A stretch of 64,000 nucleotides of DNA from Asterias rubens (GCF_902459465.1 NC_047077.1:806001-870000); one strand, 5' to 3'. Shown: positions 19,346 through 44,545, counted from the first letter of the stretch. Program-made: numbers and translations. Notes: generated by a model not told the origin, from the sequence alone.

Positions 19346-20485
19346 TCCAATGAAAATGGTTCCTATACATGTACATGTACTTAATGTGCATGGGTGTCTA
19401 GCATCTCTCATGCAACCAGTGCTTAGCAAGTTGTGCTTACAGGCTTCATTAAGAAATTGGGCCCAGGTCATTGTATGAACTAGACATCCTGCTCTAGTCA
19501 CTTTGTTTTTGGTCAAACCAAAATCATTAAAAGATAAACGGAAGAATGATACCGACGAGATATTCTTTTTAAAGACAATAAATTTTACAATTGTATTAAG
19601 TGTTTCCATACAAAAAACGTAACACTACTGGCCATATTTGAAACTGAATATGTATCTATTCGCTTTGGGAAAACTCTCTATTATCACCTTGAATTACGTG
19701 GCGTAAACTGGGTAAAATAGTGTTGGTATATTACAAGGGGGTTCGTCACTCTTGACCTCACAAGTGCTTCGTACAAAACTGGCCAAGTTCACACAAGGGC
19801 TATCGTTGATCGTAGTTCAACTAAGTTTGCCCAACTCTTTCTAGTCAACGGTAGTTGGACTACGCTAGTCGACTGTTTGGTACAAGCCTACCGGGCATGG
19901 TCGCATCGCTGGTTATCAATAGTGGTTTATAGCACAGTGTAGAGTGGGCACGTTACAACATAAAAAGGTGCATTAAGTCGCCGGTCCCTTTGACATGACA
20001 TGACTAATGTCAGTTGCACTCCAACCTCTGTGCGCATGCCCTACGTACCTGACGTACATCACTTAACAACCAATAGACCTTTATCATGGTGTGGTCATCT
20101 TGATTTTACTCCATTCCAACTCATTGTAACCAAACTGAGGCTGGATGAAATAATAGTCTGGTGCCATGCGCAATGAATGTTAGCATTCATTACTGTTACT
20201 GGATACGGGGAACATGACCAAGGTGGCGACAGCGCGATAAAGGTCTATTGTTAACCATTGGTCCTTGTGCAAACTCGAACCCTGTATCTCTGTACAGTCC
20301 TCAACATGAGATGATCTTTTGAGATTTCCTGATACCACCAAAGTAAACTCATGTAAATGTGGAAAGTAATGTTGTACAAAAATGTAGCCCTCACTTGCTT
20401 GGTGTACAACCCTGGATGTCGACAACACTGGGTTTACAACATGGGCGGGCCATCCCTATGTTACATACCTGTATCTCTGTGTGTC

Positions 20486-20578
20486 TTAATTTCCATCGAC
20501 AGGACACGGTCTTGGAAATTTGTTGACATTGCTACGGTGAGCTTGTGTTACACTCTGTGAGAAGTGATGATTTGTTGT
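20486..20578 (-). pseudogene. KDM1B last-exon copy U1 (most decayed)
   Basis: Homologous to the KDM1B terminal exon (Asn-His-His-Phe, then a degenerate tail to TAA). The AG acceptor has become AC, so it should not splice. It is the copy farthest from the gene body. Confidence 0.7.
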
Positions 20579-20646
20579 CGTGACTTGTGAAGTGTCCACT
20601 GGGTATAAGACTGGGTATACGAGGCCGTTTTATCACCCCCCCGCAC

Positions 20647-20730
20647 TTAATTTCGATCTTGGTACATGTAGCTGAGGACACCGCTGAGGTACGATCCTTT
20701 TATAGCAAGTTGGAAGTGATGATTTGTTGC
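20647..20730 (-). CDS. KDM1B alternative last-exon copy U2 (putative)
   Basis: 84 bp, open in the KDM1B frame: Ala-Thr-Asn-His-His-Phe-Gln-Leu..., 27 residues then TAA. An AG precedes it at the same place as in the true last exon (CAAG|GCA), but the pyrimidine tract is weak. Use in mRNA is unproven. Confidence 0.45.
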   Translation of the reverse strand, partial: ATNHHFQLAIKGSYLSGVLSYMYQDRN

Positions 20731-20826
20731 CTTGATGAATATGGTGCACACAATGGGTATAAAAATGGGTATACTGGGCGTGGGTTCCCCTAGTACCTGC
20801 ATCTCTGCATGTCCTATAAATGTTCA

Positions 20827-20901
20827 TCAATAGAAGACGGTCTTGGCCACTTGCCCGAGGTATGCTCCTGTTACTGCCAGCTGGAAGTGATGATTTGTTG
20901 C
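20827..20901 (-). CDS. KDM1B alternative last-exon copy U3 (putative)
   Basis: 75 bp, open for 24 residues then TGA; keeps Val-Thr-Gly-Ala-Tyr-Leu, the core of the amine-oxidase C-terminal FAD segment. AG acceptor present. Confidence 0.5.
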   Translation of the reverse strand, partial: ATNHHFQLAVTGAYLGQVAKTVFY

Positions 20902-20981
20902 CTTGATTTGGGTGGTGCACACAATGGGTATAAAAATGGGTATACTGGGCGTGGGTTCCCCATGTACCTGTATAATGTTTA

Positions 20982-21068
20982 TTAACAGGAGACAATCTTG
21001 GTAGCTTGTTGACTGTTATCACTGAGGTATGCTCTAGCTACTGCCAGTTGGAAGTGACGATTTATTGC
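20982..21068 (-). CDS. KDM1B alternative last-exon copy U4 (putative)
   Basis: 87 bp, open for 28 residues then TAA, ending in the same Ala-Thr-Lys-Ile-Val-Ser-Cys as the canonical exon. AG acceptor present. The stop overlaps an AATAAA (minus strand, plus 20978-20983) that could serve as the poly(A) signal for transcripts ending in the canonical exon. Confidence 0.5.
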   Translation of the reverse strand, partial: AINRHFQLAVARAYLSDNSQQATKIVSC

Positions 21069-21151
21069 CTTGATTTGGGTGGTGCACACAATGGGTATAA
21101 AAATGGGTATACTGGGCGTGGGCTCCTCATGTACCTTTATATAAATGTTTA

Positions 21152-34516
<13,365 letters not shown>

Positions 34517-36928
34517 CTTCAGACTTCTATTTCAGACCTATAGGAAGAAAAACAAAGTTTAAAATTAGGAGAAAATCAGGTCTGAAATTTCTTTTATTTG
34601 CATCACTTCCATCTTCAGTTGGAAAAACTTTAAAAGTCTGTTTTGAAGGGGCACTAAATAACAATAATGGTATACAATTAGGAGGCTTATAATATTATAA
34701 TAAGGCCAAGTAAAAAGAAAATACCAGTTGATCGTCCGGGTATTTCCGAAAAGAGGCAGGATGAGGGCCCTCTTATTTTGTATCTTCTTGAAAGGTGGCT
34801 GCTAAGCATTTTATTTCAAATTGGCCACCAATTCTTCAGTTTCAAGTCACCGCTTACTTTATAATGTAGTTCTTTAATTTTAAAGATTAGATTAGTAAAA
34901 TGAGAAATACACAGACAAATTTAAACTTGTAAAAATGTAAAATAAAAAATAGTAAAAAAAAGGATGCGGCATCAAGAAAAGATGCGGGAGGGGACAATAA
35001 CATAGTTACTTGGAATTTTTGGAATATTCCTGGACCTAAGTTAACCATGTTAACTGCGCCTGAATAACATGTAAATAAACATTTGGACATTATGTGGTGT
35101 ATGGCAGATAATGTCCAAATTAAATTAGATAAATTAGCGTTGTTGTGTCCAGCCATGGAGCAATACCAGCAGCATGGGCGGTCCAGTAACTCGCGTCCAT
35201 CAAATGGACGTTTCAAATTGACCTCTGGTCAATTTTATTTTAATTTTCTACAAAACATGTTTGGTCAGCAGCTAAATAATTGTCGTTTTAGACTCGCTTG
35301 TGATTCACAAACAAGACTGTAAGAATGCTGTTCACGACAATTTTCATATCCAGGTCAGCTTACCTTCAAAACGGAACAGATTTTGACGATAAAACCGGTA
35401 TTGACAGCACAAAAGCATACAAAGCAAAGACTTCACTACACACAGCAGCAAGCACACATCAAAATGATATGAGAACCCAACGAACCGTGTGTGTGTGTGT
35501 GAAAAGGCCACTTGAATTGACCTTTGACACCCTAAATCAGTTTGCTTTCCTTGTCCGCAGAGTCCTTCAAATAGTCCACGCGATTCAAAGACGGTATCGA
35601 ACGCAGTATAATCAAGAGAAAGAGGTTGCATGGATAAACTTCAATACTAAACTTCACACAGGCGTTCGATGTGAATTTGTTTCCAAGATTAAATGAAATT
35701 AAAATTTTGTCAAGAAATTTTCCTATGTAGTGAAGTAAAAATAGACTGGACAAGATTTAAGCTATCAGTGCCAGGCGAAACTGATTGTATTGGCTGTAAA
35801 GTTGTGTATGGTTAGCGCGTTTCACAAGCGAAAACAGGCAGGACTTGGATCAAGTCTAGGTGAAGTCAGATGGAGAGATTGAAATCATCCTCGAAGTGCT
35901 CCCAACCTCATCAGCATCTTGAGGGATTCATGCTGCAGGAGGACAGAGTCACCTGATCATGATGGATCGATGAACACTTTACATCATGGCGCTGCAGTAA
36001 TTAAGCCGTAGAATGCATCCAGCTAAGTGTTGTAACGATTATCATAGAAATAACAGAACAGAAGAGAAAGTGGGTAAGGTCTTGAATTGAATTTAAAGGT
36101 GGAGACAGTTTTTGTTGTAAAATGTTACTCCTTCGGTCTTCTGTTCTGAACGGGTGAAAGTAAAAAAGGGTAAGATGTTGTTGTTTTTGTGACAGGTCAT
36201 GTTGTTGTTGTTTCCTAAAAGTGATAGAGCCCTGATGCATCTGATCATTGGATCTCATTCTCTCTGCCACCACTCATCAGAGAATCAGTATTTATAATTG
36301 AATTAATTGATCCATGATGGAGGAAGACAATTTTCTTTCCCCATGATTGATCTCAGTCTAAACTCTAAACTCTACTCTAGATTTGTATACTGTCCCTCCA
36401 TGGTCAATGTCATGCCAGTGGCTGTGCTATAGATAGATGTGACCGATAGAATGACTGGGGACTTGTGCTGTGCATTATGTATTTTTTTTCTAGGGTAAAA
36501 TGTATTTATCTGTTTGTTTGTAAAGTAAACCAAGTGTTTTGTGTTTTAAAATTAAATGCACAGAGGGAATTTTAATTTTGAAAACTAGTAGGCCTAGGAC
36601 TCTAGGAGGCATAGAAAGAAATGTCAGCATCACAATTGCAGGCAGTGCTGATTGCATAGTCATAATGTAATAATAACAATCGATCATACAGTACAGGCCT
36701 GGAGTTGCATTTACAATTATAACAATACCGTATTCTGACAGGTATCACAAGCAACAATAGAGAAATATACAGGAAACAATTTATTGTAAAAAGTGAACAA
36801 ATCAATACATTATTGTATGCATTTGCTGAGTAAACAAAGTGAGCCTTAAGCAAGTTTTTGCTATTTATTTAAAATAATCTGCTTCTTAATTATTGTATTT
36901 CAGATTTAGAGTCTTAACAATCAAAGTC
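34517..36928. promoter_or_regulatory. Head-to-head intergenic region KDM1B / clavesin
   Basis: 2.4 kb between the two divergent ATGs. It must hold both promoters and the untranslated first exons implied by acceptors next to both start codons. A (TG)n run is at 35487-35502. No protein-coding segment or clear core promoter element could be picked out. Confidence 0.5.
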
Positions 36929-37516
36929 ATGATCAGACCTCAGGTGACCCAAGACCCACCCCCTTCATTAAACCTTTCCCCCGAGACCTGGCAAAAGGCT
37001 CAACATGAACTCAACGAAGACCTCTCCACGGTAGACGCCTCCATCCAAGATGTCAAAGATCTTATCATCACCCGGCCGGACATCCGTTTCCTCCGCACGG
37101 ACAACAAATTCATCCTCCGCTTCCTCCGTGCGAAGAAGTTTGACTCATCTGAAGCCTTCAAGGTCATGGCAAGATACTTTGATATTAGACAGAAGAAACC
37201 TTGTTTGCTCGGGAACATCTCAGCTGAGAACACCAACATCCAGCAAGCATTGCTTGGTGGGTTCCCAGGTGTCCTCAGTAAGCTTGATCCCTTTGGGCGT
37301 CGGATTCTTGTGATCTTTGTCGCCAGCTGGGAGGAGTGGCTTTTTAGCTACCTCCACATCCTTCAGGCCCTGGTGCTGAGTTTAGAGTTCATGTTAGAAG
37401 ATGAAGAGACTCAGATTAATGGATTCAATTTTATCATCGACTGGACGGGAGTGACTTTCAAGCAAGTTTCCAACCTCAGTCCGGCCTTGATGAAGCGAAC
37501 AGTTGAGGTTTTCCAG
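36929..37516 (+). CDS. CLVS: Clavesin exon 1 (first coding)
   Basis: 196 codons, N domain and first half of the CRAL-TRIO domain. Acceptor ATTTCAG at 36897-36903; donor CAG|GTGAGA. Confidence 0.92.
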
Positions 37517-39849
37517 GTGAGAAACTTAAAGGGAAGGTACACGTTTGGTAACTGTCAAAGACCAGTCTTCTCACTTGGTGTATCTCAACAAAAGCATAAA
37601 ATAACAAGCCTGTGAAAATTTGAGCTAAAATGGTCATCGAGGTTGCGAGAAAATGATGAGAGAAAAAAACACCCTTGTTGGACGAATTTGTGTGCTTTCA
37701 GATAGGAATAAAATACTTCTGGCTAGAAGTCTTTTAATATTTTAGTGATAAATTACCTCTTTCTCAAAATCTGTGCTTCTTCAGAGGGAGCCGTTTCTCA
37801 CAATGTTTTATACTATCAACAGCTCTCCAATGCATGTCAGTTTTTAAGTTAATATTTGTTTTGAGTAGTTACCAAACGTGTACATTCCCTTTAATCTGAA
37901 GTACAGTCTGCAAAGTATCCTAATGGAAACATCACACCAACTTATTGTAGAGATGGGTAAAGAAGAAAATTTTAGTTGTGGGAGGAACCCCTATCTATAG
38001 GGAAAAAAACATGTAGTCAGGTAGGGACTGAAAAACCCGACCACATGCAAGGCTCTGGTCCGGGTATCGAACCGGGGTCTATAGAGGTATTGAAAGGCGG
38101 GGACAGAAACCACTGAGCCTACCTAATTGGCCAGAAGAACATGAAGAGAACAAATAAATAAAACTGAAGCCCTTTCTAGATCATTCTTTTATAAATGCAT
38201 TCTCATTCTTTTATAACCCGGCTGGTCATTGGGCCATTTGTTTCACTCCTTTAACCATCTTAGCTCTCTCTTAGGAGTATACATCCTGTGCTGCCAAATA
38301 TCTAGCGCGCCAAGCTAAATCAATCACAAGAACCGTCTCTGCCCTCACAGGTACCCATTTACCCCTGGGTGGAGAGAAGCAATTATAGTTAAGTGTCTTG
38401 CTCAACAGCTCAAGTGTCACGACCTGGATTCGAACCCCAAAACCTGTCCGTTGCACTAAACCACTCGGCCACAGAGAACCACGAATGGAAAGCTTCTTAA
38501 GTGTGTACCAAAGTGTAATTTTGTATGGGTTTAAAAGTAAACAAATCTAATGGACACATTTAATTTGATATTTTAGGATTGTTTTCCTGGTCGGCTTGGA
38601 GGACTTCATATGCTGAACCAGCCATGGTACGTGGAGGCAGCGTTGACGATGTGCAAACCATTCCTGAAAGATTCCACCAGAAAAAAGGTCAGACAGGTCT
38701 CAGTGTTACAACTCGGTTTTGGTTTTCAGTCAGAACAGTTGGGCAACCACGACTGAACTGAAGATGTAAAAACTCTGCCGAACCTCAAAAGCCCTTTTCA
38801 CATAGATTTTGTTTACCCTACATTGACCCGGTGCACTTTCACTCTGTGTCCCTATTCAACAGGATTTGGGTTGCATGTTTCAAGAATACCCCAGGGTTTT
38901 ACCGCTTACCCCCACTCCAGCGCAGGGGTGGATTTTCCCCGGGGTATGTGCATTTGCCATAGTGTTAGAAGGGCTAAAGATGTTTCTTGGTGGAGTCGCC
39001 GAAAACACACCCCAGACAAGTTGCGATGAGGTCAAAGACGGACAAAAATAATCTGAAATTGTCAGAGTTAGGGGTCAAACAAAATACATGAGCAGGAGGA
39101 GAAACTGAAATTTCCAATCAAACTGTATTTTATAACATACCATTTAAGACTGGCGCTCCAAAGGTTTCCTGTAAATGATGCCAAACTTTTGTTGTAAATT
39201 TTACAAATTTGTTAGCAGTGTATTGCCAATGCCACATAATATTGTGACAAACAATTGCATGCTTCGATTACTAAAAATCAGTAAATTTACCTTGTTGTTT
39301 GTTTACAGATCTATCTCCATGGAAACAACCTATCCACCTTACATGCAAGGATACACAAAGAAACGCTTCCCGCCGAACTGGGCGGAACGAACCCACCTTA
39401 CAATCACTACTCATGGGCTAAGACGCTGATTGGCTGCAACTTCAAACCTAATTTGCATAGTGACCTACCAGTACACCATGTGTTCAGTCAATTTGGTGGT
39501 GATGCTGAGAGGTAAGTTTAACTGACGATGACTAGAGCAAGCTAGTCGCAACGTTGAGACCAATTCAAGAACTGACTCCGCGGTAATTACGATCCTATAA
39601 GCCAAAGTAGTAGTCCCAGCCAATTTTCTATACCTTCCGCCCGGGTAGTAGTTAATTTGTTATTTTTTTCCTCATCAATTCACCTGGCTTTCCGCGTGAT
39701 GCTAAAAAGTTATCTCCAATGATCTGTTTTTTGTCTGATTGTGTCTCAGGTTTTATCTGACATCCAAAGAGCCAGAAATTGCAACGCTGGAGGTCAGCAG
39801 CACGGAGGAAAAACAGACTGAGAATAGACCTCTCATTACGCTGGACTAA
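36929..39849 (+). CDS. CLVS: Clavesin-like CRAL-TRIO lipid-transfer protein
   Basis: Four coding exons give 333 codons (human CLVS2 327, CLVS1 354). Clavesins bind phosphatidylinositol 3,5-bisphosphate and act with clathrin on late endosomes/lysosomes. Residues about 15-80 are the CRAL-TRIO N domain ([23 protein letters not shown]); residues about 105-265 are the lipid-binding CRAL-TRIO domain ([19 protein letters not shown]). The end Arg-Pro-Leu-Ile-Thr-Leu-Asp matches the acidic-Leu-Leu-type tail of clavesins. The ATG at 36929 is the first in-frame after the acceptor at 36902-36903; an untranslated first exon lies upstream. RLBP1 or TTPA homology is the alternative but fits the tail less well. 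Confidence 0.92.
37526..37894. mobile_element. Foldback element, subfamily of GTGGACACTATTGG, in clavesin intron 1
   Basis: Termini TTAAAGGGAAGGTACACGTT and AACGTGTACATTCCCTTTAA; interior is shared with the other copies. Starts 9 bp after the exon 1 donor. Confidence 0.86.
38200..38478 (-). repeat. tRNA-derived SINE
   Basis: GGTACCCATTTACCCCTGGG body and CACTCGGCCACAGAG head, same family as 27845-28203. Confidence 0.75.
38577..38687 (+). CDS. CLVS: Clavesin exon 2
   Basis: 37 codons, Asp-Cys-Phe-Pro-Gly-Arg-Leu-Gly-Gly... to Ser-Thr-Arg-Lys-Lys. Confidence 0.94.
39309..39511 (+). CDS. CLVS: Clavesin exon 3
   Basis: 203 bp, Ile-Tyr-Leu-His-Gly-Asn-Asn-Leu... to Gly-Asp-Ala-Glu; donor GAG|GTAAGT. 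Confidence 0.94.
39522..39560 (+). repeat. Hammerhead-like core in dispersed repeat, copy 2
   Basis: CTGACGA, stem GACTAG/CTAGTC, then GCAAC where copy 1 has GAAAC. It lies 10 bp after the clavesin exon 3 donor; the sequence after it is shared with 27612-27690. Confidence 0.45.
39750..39849 (+). CDS. CLVS: Clavesin exon 4 (last)
   Basis: Acceptor GTGTCTCAG; 32 residues and TAA, acidic tail ending Pro-Leu-Ile-Thr-Leu-Asp. Confidence 0.92.
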
Positions 39850-40968
39850 AAGAGATCATTTTCATTTGAGAAACCGAAAATAGCTGCACTTCTGACTTTC
39901 AATAGACTTGGTTCCAAGTCTTTGATCGTGGCTTTTAGTTGTCCTGATAGCCGCTACAAACAGCGCTCTCTTGTGATCAACCTCCATCATTTAGCCTAAG
40001 AGTTAGGGCACGTGATAGCTAATAATGTGGAGGCGTTTTTCGTGGCTGAGATGCAGAACAATAACCGTGATCTAAGACTTGAATCAAGTCTAGACTTTCA
40101 CTAGTTCGATTACTCTATGCTGCAAAGCAGTTCACCATATTTCCCGTAATCTTTGATGGATTTTGATACTATCGCGATGTTAAAAAGTATAAGTTTGGGC
40201 TGTGTACGGGAGCTGGGAAAGATAACAGGAATGCTATGGGCCCAAAAGACTGTGCAAGTCTTGCGCGTACTTTAACACTTTGGTCCGATGTACATTGCTG
40301 TTATGTGTGAAAGAAAGAAACTTGCATGCGCAAACTTTAACACTTGTATTCTCAAAGAAACTTGCGCGCTTTAATGGGTCCCAATGCCCCAATACATTCA
40401 AGACTTTGCATGCAGTCTGCAACCAGGGGTCGATTTTCACAAAACTCTTCCTAACTTAGGACGGATCCTGGATTTTGGATGAGTCCCAGCTGTAAGATCA
40501 ATCCTATGTAAGACTGTTCTTTAGAATTTATCTCCAGTTTGGACGAGTTACTCGTGCTAACTTGAGATGAAACGAGCTTTAACACTGTGTGAAACACAGA
40601 CCACTGGGCATTAATGTCAAACATTCTATAAAGGACCTAGTTATTGTTATTCATCATGACAACTGTCTACGTGCCCCCCCCCCCCTCCCCTATAAGAATG
40701 GTGCTGACACCTCAACAAAGTTTATAAAATAATTGTGTGGCAGTCAACTTGAAATGTATTCCTGCAAAGGATCGTCCTCCATTTGTACTTTTCCAGAACG
40801 TTGTTAGTATTTTGCTTGTCATGCATTGGTGCATAAAATAATAGCTGTTTGATATAATGTTTGTACAGAAGATACAGTGCATCCCACCCACAAGAAATCT
40901 TGGTAATGGTTCTGTTTAAACCAAACAAGATATTATTAGTGCATAAGTTGTACCTGCCAACTCCCAAC

Positions 40969-41165
40969 AGACCGATCCATTAAGCTCCGCCCATTGTGTA
41001 TTGACCAATCACAACCCATTGTGCACCCAAAAGTCCGACAAATCCAGGTCTGACATGCGTGCGCGTATGCTTGGCTCGCGCGGCAGAGTTGTGCAGAATG
41101 GCATTGGAGAGGCTCACGTGTTCTTGCTCACACACGACGTGGGCGGAGCCTAATGTATCGATCTA
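40969..41165. mobile_element. MITE with 24-bp imperfect terminal inverted repeats
   Basis: Left AGACCGATCCATTAAGCTCC, right GGAGCCTAATGTATCGATCT (inverted with three mismatches). A truncated copy is at 30149-30299. Confidence 0.83.
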
Positions 41166-41167
41166 TT

Positions 41168-41310
41168 AACATGCGAGCGCTCTACCAACTGAGCTATCTT
41201 AGCCCCAATGTTGGAGGTCTCCTTATTTTGTCAGCATATTTGTTCAGGGTGCCTGTCAGAAGCCATACAACCTGAAACTATAACCAGGGAACATAATGTG
41301 ATCCAAAAAT
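41168..41310 (-). mobile_element. tRNA-armed palindrome family, fragment
   Basis: GCTCTACCAACTGAGCTATC (inverse A box) followed by the AGCCATACAACC spacer segment. Confidence 0.7.
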
Positions 41311-42672
41311 GTGTGCAATTCCATCGAATGCTCGATGAATTTTATACCAATATGTATTTTTTGTGCAATTGTATTTAGTGCTATATTTATAAGTATGTGT
41401 ATCACACTTGTTTACAAAATGTTATGTGCAATATTTCATAATTTAACATAGAACCCATTAAAATTTTAAAAAGACAACATATGACATTGCTAGTGTTGAT
41501 AACTTTCATTTTTATTTCTTCAAAAAATGTTGATAAGTCTTTCTACAAAAATCACCTATTACTTTTAAATTATTCACAGTTCTTTTTGGTCTAGACTTAT
41601 GTACACGCTGACAAAGTACGTAACTTTTTCTTCATTTTGAAATTCAATATACAGTCTATTTGGTCGTTTGCGAAAACACGGTTTGGATCTTTAGCTCCGG
41701 CTTGGGCTATGTCAGTTATTTTAGATATGTGTGCGTTTTGGTGCAGGGCTTCATACATGCAGACAGAGCCCAAAACAGAGCCTGAAACCCAAGCCATGGT
41801 TTCGCAAAGGGCCTATGTAACACACAATGGGCCAAGGCACAAGCCTGTGCAATTTGTTGCACTGAATTTTGGTTGAAGCATAAAATAAAGTGTTTTTTTA
41901 TTAAGAGAGAACAAAATGAAGAACTCACCCACTGGCATTGAGCTGCCTTTGAGCTGCTTTAATGAAAAAATTACTCGGGCACCAGTCGCACATTGTAACC
42001 TGTTTTTGCTAAGCAAGATTGTCCTGTGCTTAGCAGGTTTTTGTGCTTATGCGGGCTTTAAGAAATTTGGGCCCTGGTGAAGATATTTTAAATAAATTAT
42101 TTTTAAAAGATGGAAGGAAAGGGAAGATAAGAATATGACTACTGTGCTGCTACTCTAAAACGAAGTCAAATGTGGAAGAATATAAAATGTCTTATAAAAT
42201 AGCGAGAACAAACCATGAGAAATTAAGAATGCCTTAATGTCTTCATACTTCTCATGCTTTTGCAATTTAACTCGGTAATTATGTAGTACAACGGATTGGT
42301 TGAGCTGACAAAATAGTCGTAGATAGTGTACATATTTTGTGTGATCAATCATTTTGGGAATTGTCAAAGACCAGTATGGCACTAAGTGTGACCCAACACA
42401 CATAAAATAACCAAAATAGGAATCGCAAAACCAAAAATTGCAAGACAGCGTTTAAAAAACAAAAGCATGTACTTGTTTTTCTTGTGTTGTGTTTTCTATT
42501 TCCTGTGTCAATCAAGAGAGTTTTAAAAGATGTTTTTGTAACCATTTTATATGTAAATTTCTTTAAAGGCAAAACAATGAAATGAACATTTTAAGGATTT
42601 CTTTCTTGTTCTCTTTCTTCCATTTGACTACATTTCCATTACATGATTCACCGTTGTACATGTACCTTTGGT

Positions 42673-43160
42673 ATCTGGCCCAACTTCATGGCTCTGCTTA
42701 TCGCCAAATTATGTGCTAATAATCTGCTGCACAATGAGCGCCAAATTTCAGGCAAACTATGTAAGCGAAGAATGCCTAGTAAAGTGAAGAACGCATGCGC
42801 TTAATCCATAGAGTTATATATAAGAACTAGAGCGCGCACTGGCCTATATACGCGCCCCGGTATGCGAGCAGGCGGCCATTTTCTAAGTTGACAAAACAGC
42901 TATCTCACAGCGTGTGTTTGTGCGGCCATTTTGTAAGTTGAACAAACAGCATCGCGTTAGCGTTCAATAAAAAAAACCTCAAACGTGTATTTCATATTCA
43001 ACGCGCGTGCATAATGATGCGCTTGTCATCTTGCGGTCCCGTGGCATTTGTACACGAAGCATCACTCGTGTGCTCTCTAGTTCTTATATATAACTCTATG
43101 GCTTAATCACAAAAGATTCTCTGCTGACGGTAGGCAGAGCCATTAAATTGGACTCAGATT
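42673..43160. mobile_element. GGCCCAACTTCATGG foldback element split by another foldback
   Basis: The left part ends at 42805 and the right part resumes at 43102; together they form a GGGCCCAATTTCAT-family element (CTGCTTATCGCC ... GGTAGGCAGAGCCAT). Confidence 0.75.
42806..43101. mobile_element. 296-bp foldback element with 6-bp target duplication
   Basis: Inverted termini CCATAGAGTTATATATAAGA and the reverse complement at the right end, flanked by CTTAAT on both sides (42800-42805 and 43102-43107). The interior has two GCGGCCATTTT-TAAGTTGA words in direct repeat. Confidence 0.93.
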
Positions 43161-44008
43161 ATAACACGATATTACTTTTTAACCAGTTTATGTAAAACAC
43201 AATTTTGTTAGAACTGTAACTGTAATATTGTCAACAAGAGTACTGAGTTTTAGTGAATATATTAAATGAATTGAATTGATAAATGTAAACAAGAATACCA
43301 AGTTTTTTTGTTCAATTTTCCTACATCTGATCTTCACTCAGTTTCTGTGCATCTTGGGTAAATTCAACATTTTTGTTCATGATAACAATGTTAGTGTGAC
43401 ATTGACAGAATAAAATATAGTACATGATTTCTTACTTCATAGAGAGAAAAACATAAAAAGAAACGTGGTACAAAACAAAAAATTCCACTTTTACAAATAC
43501 TGCAATTAGATGTTCTATGATTTCAAATTGGTGAACTTACTGTGGATTAAAAGTACTGATGGTTCAAAAAAAAAACTTCTTACTATTAAATAATAAGCAC
43601 AATTAAAATTTCTACAAACATTACAAAAAACTGAAATACAGCAGCCTAACGATAACATGAAAGAAAATTGCACATCATTTTGTTGTGAATAAATTCTTCA
43701 CTTTAAAACCAATCAACATTTTGATTTATAATGAACCTGAAAAATACAAAAAAAATATGCCGTTTCAGAGGACATTTAAAACAAATCCACTATTTCAATT
43801 AAGACCATTTGGAAATAATTTATTTGACTTTCTATCAACCTTTTTAAGTGACACTGCAATTTTAGCTTTCCTTTCCAATTACAAACTTCATGACAGAGGC
43901 TGGTAGCATAATAGTCTGTTCCCAGTGTTTTTGTCAGTGCCATTATCATTACAGCACACGGGAAACCTGACTACATAGATGTAGAATCAGGCCTGGTCAT
44001 GGTGGCCA

Positions 44009-44545
44009 GGGAAGACTTGCCTTCTGTTGCCCCTGGTCTTGGCCTTGGTGCCCCTTCAAAAGTTTCCCATAAACTTTATGTTTTTCCAATACAAGTGCCC
44101 TATAAAAAAATGAATTTCTTTGAGGCCATGGAGGCTTTGCCTTCTGTTGCCCCTGGTCTTGGCCTCGATGCCTTTCAAAACTTTCCCATACACTTTATAG
44201 AGGTTTTTCCAATGCAAGTGCCTTTGGTAACATGAATTTCACAGAGGCCTTTCCTTCAGTTACCCCTGGTCTTGGTACCCCTTCACAAGTTTCCAATATA
44301 CTTCTAAGTCTTTCTCTAATGTAAGTGCCCTTTGTAAAATGAATTTCACGGAGGCTACAGAGGCATTGCCTTCTGTTGCCCCTGTTCTGGCCTTGGAGCC
44401 CCTTAAAAGTTCCACTAGACAAAGTTTTGTCAATGCAAGTGCCCTTTGTAAAATGAATTTTAGGCCATTGACGCTTTGCCTTCTGTTGCCCCTAGTCTTG
44501 GCCTTGGTGCCCCTTTAAATGTAGGTGCCCTTTGTAACACGAAAA
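44009..44545 (+). repeat. 110-120-bp tandem repeat, five units
   Basis: Each unit begins near TTGCCTTCTGTTGCCCCTGG and ends with AAGTGCCCTTTGTAAAATGA. Diverged single relatives occur at 45605-45745, 51030-51190, 55765-55935 and 58255-58420. Confidence 0.9.

Larger units (their letters stand above)
14069..20485. other. Repeat-filled intergenic region
   Basis: No gene is supported between the ALF-like gene and the KDM1B last-exon array. Contents: SINE pieces at 14262-14495 (-) and 14700-14830 (+), an AATAAA at 15007 that could end the ALF-like transcript, a foldback element inside a tRNA-like SINE (16107-16460), an (AAAC)n run (17343-17377), a tRNA-armed palindrome (18512-18850) and a 34-bp tandem repeat (19185-19345). 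Confidence 0.6.

Noticed and set aside
20633..21022. 129-codon minus-strand frame over the last-exon array
   Set aside because: Out of frame with KDM1B; it is open because the units repeat.
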